Origin: Verrucomicrobia bacterium UBA1727
GTDB lineage: Bacteria > Verrucomicrobiota > Kiritimatiellia > RFP12 > UBA1067
Reading direction: 5' to 3'
NCBI GenBank assembly: GCA_002315875.1
Contig: DCIL01000086.1
Coordinates: 1-9,833, forward strand
Length of the DNA stretch: 9,833 nt
The notes under the pieces were generated by a model. That model was given only the letters and a program-made list of their open reading frames with translations, had not been told where the DNA came from and did no database searches. The position numbers were made by a program, and so were the translations under genes. The stretch's first letter is position 1. The number at the start of each line of letters is the position of its first letter. Positions 5,334 through 9,833 of this stretch are shown one piece after another.

Positions 5334-8300
5334 ACATCAGGTCAATCGTTTGGGGCGCGGCAGTTGGTGCCGCGATGGTTTCCTTCGCTTCAGAATTGGA
5401 GCAGGGCTTCGTCAATCCGCCGACCGAGGCGCGAGCGCGCACGTGGTGGCACTGGATGGATCGCAACATCACCAAGGAGGGCATCACCAAGGATCTCGAG
5501 GCGATGAAGCGCGCGGGACTCGGAGGCGCGACCATTCTCGACATCGCCTGTTTCGGTGACAAGTATCTCAAGGGTCCGGTGAAGACGCTTTCTCCCGAAT
5601 GGTTCGACTGCGTCAATCACGCCGTCCTGGAGGCGAAGCGGCTCGGACTCGACCTTTCGGTCGCGAATTGTCCCGGTTGGTCGTCCTCGGGCGGACCTTG
5701 GATCCGCGCGCCTTACTCGATGAAGAACATCGGTTATACCGAGACCACGGTCGAGGGCGGCAAGCATGTTTCGCTCAAGCTCGAAACGCCCCATTCGCCG
5801 AAGGGATTCCTCAAAGAGGTGGCGGTGCTTGCGTTTCCCTCGATCAGTGGTGACGGCTACTCGTTCAAGGATGATGTCGTCAAGACCACGATTCATCATG
5901 ACGAGAAGATGAAACTGCCGCCGGAGCCGCAGTACGTCAAGTATACGTTTGATCCGAAGGCGCTTTGGGACGGCTTGTGGTATACCGAAGTCCTCTTCAA
6001 TCCTTCGCTTGCGAAGTCGCCCGAGGCGATTGACTTCGAGCTCAAGGAACCGCGCGCGATGCGCGGCGTGCGCGTCGACCTTTCCGGTCCGCCGTGGCGG
6101 AATTCCGCACGCTACAACATCTGCGTTTCCGAAGACGGCAAGACCTGGAAGCGCCACTGCACGACGTCCGTCATCGTCAATGGCGGCGGCGTCGCTACCT
6201 TCCCCGAAGTCAAGTCGCGCTTCTTCCGCATCGAGCCCAGGGACACCAAGTGGCTGCCGATCATCGGCGTACACTTCACGCCTGCAATTCGCATTCCGCA
6301 GATCGCGTTGAAGTGCTTCAACAAGCACGATACGTTTACGGCCAATCCCACCTTCTGGAAGGAGGTCATCGATTGCCCGAAGTCCGCCGCGGTCGATCCG
6401 GACAAGATAATCGACATCAGCGCGAAGATGGATGCGTCCGGAAAACTCGAGTGGGACGCTCCCGCCGGGAAGTGGACGATCATGCGCTTTTCGATGATCA
6501 CCATCGGCGGAGGAAACCATCCCGCCAATCCCGAAGGGCGCGGACTCGAATGCGACAAGATGTCCAAGGCCGGTGTGGACGAGGCCTGGCGCGGCATGAT
6601 GAAGCCGATCATCGATCGCGCAAACGCTTCGGGGGCTCCCGGCGTCGTCAAGTATACGCTCATCGACAGCTATGAGGTGGGGCCCCAGAACTGGACCGAT
6701 CTGATGCCGCAGGAGTTCCGTGAATTGCGCGGTTACGATCTCAAGAGATACCTGCCGATCTTTTCGGGACGCTTCGTGCGCGACTCTGCGACCTCCGAAC
6801 GCTTCCTCGAGGACTTCCGCCGCACGGTGTCCGATCTCTACGCGAAATACTACGGCAACTACTTCCGCGAGAAGACGAATGCGGACGGCGTGCAGTTCGA
6901 GCTCGAGCCGTACGGCGGACCGTTTGACGAACTCCTGCAGGGACGCGCGGCAGATGTGGTGATGGGCGAGTTCTGGCGCGGTGCGGCGCCCGCAATCGGC
7001 AATTCCAAGGTCGTTTCAAACGTCGGCGATATCAACGGCAAGCCCTATGTGCAGACCGAGACCTTTACCGCGGGACGTCGTGCCGCGGCGTGGACGAGCT
7101 CGCCCGCTTCCCACAAGCTTCAGGGCGACTACGCCTTTTGTGCTGGCGTCAACCGTTTCGTCTTCCACAGCTATGCCCATCAGGCCTACGAGACCACAGG
7201 TCCCGGCATCACCATGGGCATCTGGGGCTTCCACTTCAACCGTCACAACACGCTTTGGAACTACTACCGCGGCTGGCTCGATTATGTGGGACGCGCCCAG
7301 TATCTCCTGCAGCAGGGCAAGACCGTGACCGATGTGCTCTACGTCACCAAGGAGGATACTCCCGTCTCGCCGACCTTCACTCCGAAGACGCCCTACGGAT
7401 TCAACAGCAATGCGATCGATGCGCGTACGTTCATGGATGGCGTCCGCTCGGTTGACGGATATGCCGAGATTCCAGGTGGCCGCCGTTATTCCGTCGTCGT
7501 CATGCCGCAGCATGAGGTCGTCTCGCCCGCGCTTTTGAAGAAGATTGACGAACTGGTTGCCGCGGGAGTCGCGGTGGTGCGCGGACCTAAGCTCGTCCGT
7601 TCGTTCGGACTCAAGGATCGCGAGGTAAGGGACGGTGAGGTGTCCGCGTTTGCGTCCCGAACCTGGCCGAAGCTCAAGGCCACGGTCGAAGAGGCGATTG
7701 CCGCGCGCGGACTCAGACCCGACTTCTCCGCGACCGGGGATAAGAACTTCATGAAGTTGCAGGCGACCTGGGAAGCGCTCCGGTGGATTCATCGCCGCAC
7801 TGACGATCTCGACATCTATTTCGTGGCGAACATCCAGCGCGGCAATGATCCGCTCAGGTTCTCGGCCGCGTTCCGTGCGACGGGAGCGGTGGAGCTGTGG
7901 GATGCCGAATCGGGCAAGATGCGTCCCGCTCCGATTTGGCGCCGGAAGGGCGAGGGCACTGAAGTTGCGATGGAGCTTCCTCATGGTACGAGCGTCTTCG
8001 TCGTTTTCCGCCGCGGCGTCAGGCCGTCCGCCGAATCCTGCGGCGTCTGGCCGGGAGAGGAGGCGCCGCCGCCACCTCGCATCCGCATCGTCAAGGCGGT
8101 CTTCAGGGCGACGGACAAGTCGAAGGAGAAGGATGTCACCGAAGTGGTCCGCAAGACCCTCGTCGGCGGTGAGAGCTTCGAGCTGAAGGCGTATTCGAAT
8201 GCGCTCGGCGGTGATGCCGCGCCCGGCAAGGAGAAGGAGCTTTACTGTGAATACGAGCTCGATGGTGAAATGAAGACGGCCATCGTCAAGGAGTGGAAGG

Positions 8301-8932
8301 TGCAAAGCATCAAGGCGCCGCTGCGCAAGAAGGCGCAGAAGATGAAGGGCGAGGTCGAGTCGCTCGATTGCTCGTCCGGCTGGCAGGTTTGCTTCCAGCC
8401 AAACCGCGGTGCTCCCGCCAAGCCGGTCGTTTTCGATTCGCTCAAGTCGCTTTCTGAAAACGCCGAGCCGGGAATCCGCTACTTCTCCGGCACCGCTGTC
8501 TATACGAAGAAGGTGACGATGCCGGCGAGCGGTGCGGACAAGTCTAAGTTCTCGACCAAGCTTGATCTCGGCGAGGTCGGTGACCTTTGCCGCGTACGGG
8601 TGAACGGACGCGATCTCGGCATTCTCTGGCACTTCCCGTTCCTCGTGGACATTACCGACGTGATCAAGAGCGGGGAGAATACGATTGAAGTTGAAGTCGC
8701 CAATCGCTGGATCAACCGCATCATCGGCGATGAGCAGGAGGATGAGGTCGGCAAGTGGTCCGACGGTGGGGCTAACGACAAGCTCCTCACGGAATTTCCT
8801 GATGGATTCGTCCAGGGTAAGCTGCCGCCGAAGCATTACGCGTTCACGACCTATCGTCCTTATCACAAGAACGATAAGCTCATGCCTTCGGGACTCATCG
8901 GCCCCGCCCGCCTGATTGTAATAGCAAAGTAA
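5330..8932 (+). CDS. Secreted GH106 family alpha-L-rhamnosidase-like glycoside hydrolase
   Basis: A 1200-aa exported enzyme with a signal peptide ending near Ala20 (VSFA-SE). GH106 signatures occur in order: FVNPPTEAR and TWWHWM (Trp39/Trp40/Trp42), KEGITKDLEAMKRAGLGGA, NCPGWSSSGGPW (113-124), LIDSYEVGPQNWT (Asp446, Glu449), FELEPYGGP (Glu524, Glu526) and QTETFTAG (Glu577). Glu449 and Glu577 are the best visible candidates for the catalytic carboxylates, but this was not confirmed by alignment. Residues about 236-306 resemble a discoidin-like beta-sandwich (VCISEDGKTW-type segment read here as NICVSEDGKTWKRH). The C-terminal part (Trp1018 onward; LDLGEVG 1078, VNGRDLGILW, NRWINRIIGDE 1125) is the jelly-roll domain usual at this end of GH106 proteins. 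Family members remove alpha-linked L-rhamnose from polysaccharides such as rhamnogalacturonans; the substrate here is unknown. Length is normal for the family and no break is seen. ATG 5330 overlaps the gene 2 stop (ATGA) and lacks a Shine-Dalgarno site, so translational coupling is likely. Confidence 0.92.
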   Translation: MNIRSIVWGAAVGAAMVSFASELEQGFVNPPTEARARTWWHWMDRNITKEGITKDLEAMKRAGLGGATILDIACFGDKYLKGPVKTLSPEWFDCVNHAVLEAKRLGLDLSVANCPGWSSSGGPWIRAPYSMKNIGYTETTVEGGKHVSLKLETPHSPKGFLKEVAVLAFPSISGDGYSFKDDVVKTTIHHDEKMKLPPEPQYVKYTFDPKALWDGLWYTEVLFNPSLAKSPEAIDFELKEPRAMRGVRVDLSGPPWRNSARYNICVSEDGKTWKRHCTTSVIVNGGGVATFPEVKSRFFRIEPRDTKWLPIIGVHFTPAIRIPQIALKCFNKHDTFTANPTFWKEVIDCPKSAAVDPDKIIDISAKMDASGKLEWDAPAGKWTIMRFSMITIGGGNHPANPEGRGLECDKMSKAGVDEAWRGMMKPIIDRANASGAPGVVKYTLIDSYEVGPQNWTDLMPQEFRELRGYDLKRYLPIFSGRFVRDSATSERFLEDFRRTVSDLYAKYYGNYFREKTNADGVQFELEPYGGPFDELLQGRAADVVMGEFWRGAAPAIGNSKVVSNVGDINGKPYVQTETFTAGRRAAAWTSSPASHKLQGDYAFCAGVNRFVFHSYAHQAYETTGPGITMGIWGFHFNRHNTLWNYYRGWLDYVGRAQYLLQQGKTVTDVLYVTKEDTPVSPTFTPKTPYGFNSNAIDARTFMDGVRSVDGYAEIPGGRRYSVVVMPQHEVVSPALLKKIDELVAAGVAVVRGPKLVRSFGLKDREVRDGEVSAFASRTWPKLKATVEEAIAARGLRPDFSATGDKNFMKLQATWEALRWIHRRTDDLDIYFVANIQRGNDPLRFSAAFRATGAVELWDAESGKMRPAPIWRRKGEGTEVAMELPHGTSVFVVFRRGVRPSAESCGVWPGEEAPPPPRIRIVKAVFRATDKSKEKDVTEVVRKTLVGGESFELKAYSNALGGDAAPGKEKELYCEYELDGEMKTAIVKEWKVQSIKAPLRKKAQKMKGEVESLDCSSGWQVCFQPNRGAPAKPVVFDSLKSLSENAEPGIRYFSGTAVYTKKVTMPASGADKSKFSTKLDLGEVGDLCRVRVNGRDLGILWHFPFLVDITDVIKSGENTIEVEVANRWINRIIGDEQEDEVGKWSDGGANDKLLTEFPDGFVQGKLPPKHYAFTTYRPYHKNDKLMPSGLIGPARLIVIAK

Positions 8933-8940
8933 TCCCCCAT

Positions 8941-9010
8941 CTCTACTTTCTCATTTCTCATCTCTACTTTCTCATTTCTCATTTCTCATCTCTCATCTCT
9001 ACTTTCTCCT
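8941..9010. repeat. Heptanucleotide tandem array (YTCTCAT-type), ten units
   Basis: Ten consecutive 7-mers can be read without a gap. CTCTACT occurs at 8941, 8962 and 8997. TTCTCAT occurs at 8948, 8955, 8969, 8976 and 8983. CTCTCAT is at 8990 and TTCTCCT at 9004. A 21-bp higher-order unit (CTCTACT plus two TTCTCAT) is repeated exactly at 8941-8961 and 8962-8982. The array starts eight bases after the gene 3 stop and ends 12 bases before the ilvE -10. The plus strand is almost purine-free apart from one A per unit. No terminator hairpin is visible in 8933-9057, so this array makes up most of the gap between genes 3 and 4. Confidence 0.92.
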
Positions 9011-9020
9011 CTCCAAATTT

Positions 9021-9035
9021 GGTATACTATCCGCG
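9021..9035 (+). promoter_or_regulatory. Extended -10 promoter candidate for ilvE
   Basis: TGG-TATACT (hexamer 9023-9028) is an extended -10; TACTAT at 9025-9030 is an alternative register. CGCG follows at 9032-9035. The -35 position falls within the heptamer array and shows no TTGACA-like hexamer. The leader would be roughly 20-25 nt. The core resembles the gene 2 promoter, with 11 of 15 bases matching 1689-1703. Confidence 0.55.
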
Positions 9036-9044
9036 TTTATTGAA

Positions 9045-9049
9045 AGGAA
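9045..9049 (+). promoter_or_regulatory. Shine-Dalgarno site of ilvE
   Basis: AGGAA (within AAAGGAAA) ends eight bases before ATG 9058, a normal spacing that supports this start. Confidence 0.7.
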
Positions 9050-9057
9050 ATTGATAA

Positions 9058-9833
9058 ATGGCTAAAGCACCCAAGAAGGGCATCAAGTGGGAGGAACTCG
9101 GATTCGGGTTCTCCGACGTCAACTGTCATATTCGTTTTACGTGGAAGGACGGCAAGTGGTCCAAGCCGAGTTACGTGAAGGATCCTTACATCACGATGCA
9201 TATCGGCGCGGCGTGTCTGCATTACGGTCAGGAGTGTTTTGAGGGCATCAAGGCGTTTCGCCAGAAGAGCGGCAAGATCGTCATCTTTCGTCCCGAAGAC
9301 AACGCCAAGCGCATGTTCCGCACCGCCGAGCGCACCTGCATGCCGCCGGTGCCGGTCGACATGTTCGTCAAGGCCTGCAATGACATCGTCAAGAAGAACG
9401 CCGAATTCGTGCCGCCGTACGGTACGGGTGGTTCGATGTATCTGCGTCCGCTCCTCATCGGTACGGGTCCGCAGATTGGCGTTGCCCCGGCGAAGGAATA
9501 CACCTTCATGATCATGGTAATGCCGGTCGGTGCCTATTACAAGGGCGGACTCAAGCCGGTCCGTGCCGTCATTTTCGATGATTGGGACCGTGCCGCGCCT
9601 CATGGTATGGGCGACGTCAAGGTCGGTGGCAACTATGCCGCGGGCATTTTCGCTCACGAGAAGGCGAAGCGTGAGGGTTGGCCGGTTGAGCTTTATCTCG
9701 ATGCGAAGTCCCACAAGTACATCGAGGAGTTCGCGACTTCTAACTTCGCGGGCATCACCAAGGACGGCAAGTACGTCACCCCTGACAGCTGTTCGGTCCT
9801 GCCTTCGATCACCAACATGTCGCTCAAGCAGTG
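9058..9833 (+). CDS. ilvE: Branched-chain amino acid aminotransferase, 3'-truncated by window end
   Basis: The first 258 codons of a PLP-dependent fold-type IV aminotransferase; the window ends before a stop. The enzyme interconverts leucine, isoleucine and valine with their 2-oxo acids using 2-oxoglutarate/glutamate, in the cytoplasm (no signal peptide). Visible markers are HYGQECFEGIKAF (about residues 55-67), YLRPLLIGTG, the PLP Schiff-base lysine Lys188 in DVKVGGNYAAG, and Glu224 in EEFATSNF, the likely partner of the pyridine nitrogen. The EEFATSNF form and the MYLRP segment resemble the larger type of bacterial BCATs related to the eukaryotic enzyme more than E. coli IlvE. A good ribosome binding site and its own promoter separate it from the glycan genes upstream, so it is probably an independent housekeeping gene. 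D-amino acid transaminase and ADC lyase share the fold but fit these motifs less well. Confidence 0.93.
   Translation, partial: MAKAPKKGIKWEELGFGFSDVNCHIRFTWKDGKWSKPSYVKDPYITMHIGAACLHYGQECFEGIKAFRQKSGKIVIFRPEDNAKRMFRTAERTCMPPVPVDMFVKACNDIVKKNAEFVPPYGTGGSMYLRPLLIGTGPQIGVAPAKEYTFMIMVMPVGAYYKGGLKPVRAVIFDDWDRAAPHGMGDVKVGGNYAAGIFAHEKAKREGWPVELYLDAKSHKYIEEFATSNFAGITKDGKYVTPDSCSVLPSITNMSLKQ

Noticed and set aside
7016..8866. 616-codon open frame on the minus strand, antisense to the GH106 gene
   Set aside because: It lies wholly inside a gene with strong family motifs, and its translation has no recognisable domain. Long antisense frames are expected where stop-complementary codons are rare in GC-rich genes.
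8941..9010. CRISPR-like array
   Set aside because: Units are 7 bp and contiguous, with no spacers; this is a tandem microsatellite.

Overview
The window reads as a chromosomal segment from a Gram-negative, fairly GC-rich bacterium of the PVC superphylum, most likely Kiritimatiellota or a related Verrucomicrobia lineage. This is an inference from the kind of proteins present: a Tat-exported Gfo/Idh/MocA oxidoreductase, a very large secreted beta-strand-repeat protein of the autotransporter/PEP-CTERM-associated type, and a GH106 rhamnosidase. No rRNA or marker gene is present to confirm the taxon. Only protein-coding genes are seen; there are no RNA genes, insertion sequences or CRISPR arrays.

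Layout. Positions 1-134 are an AT-rich, degenerate 7/8-bp periodic repeat lying against the stop codon of gene 1. Gene 1 (132-1607, minus) is a Tat-signal Gfo/Idh/MocA oxidoreductase. A divergent control region (1608-1733) carries a good sigma70-like promoter for the rightward genes and an extended -10 almost touching the gene 1 ATG. Gene 2 (1734-5333, plus) is a secreted 1199-aa beta-strand-repeat protein built from two modules with matching headers. Gene 3 (5330-8932, plus) is a secreted 1200-aa GH106 alpha-L-rhamnosidase-like enzyme that overlaps gene 2 by ATGA. Positions 8933-9057 hold a clean heptamer tandem array and then the promoter and ribosome binding site of gene 4. Gene 4 (9058 to the window end, plus, 3'-truncated) is a branched-chain amino acid aminotransferase (ilvE).

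How the genes fit together. Genes 2 and 3 look like one translationally coupled unit that exports a repeat-rich surface or scaffold-type protein together with a rhamnosidase. The divergently transcribed, also exported oxidoreductase may modify a sugar in the same pathway. That makes a small glycan-processing locus, without SusC/D, transporter or regulator genes in view. ilvE looks like an unrelated housekeeping neighbour with its own promoter.

The points most worth a second look are: the pairing of a barrel-less beta-helix protein with GH106; the 14-bp perfect palindrome followed by a consensus TATAAT inside the end of gene 2; the possibly leaderless start of gene 1; the CGCG element just downstream of the -10 at three gene starts; and the periodic microsatellite arrays that follow two of the stop codons.
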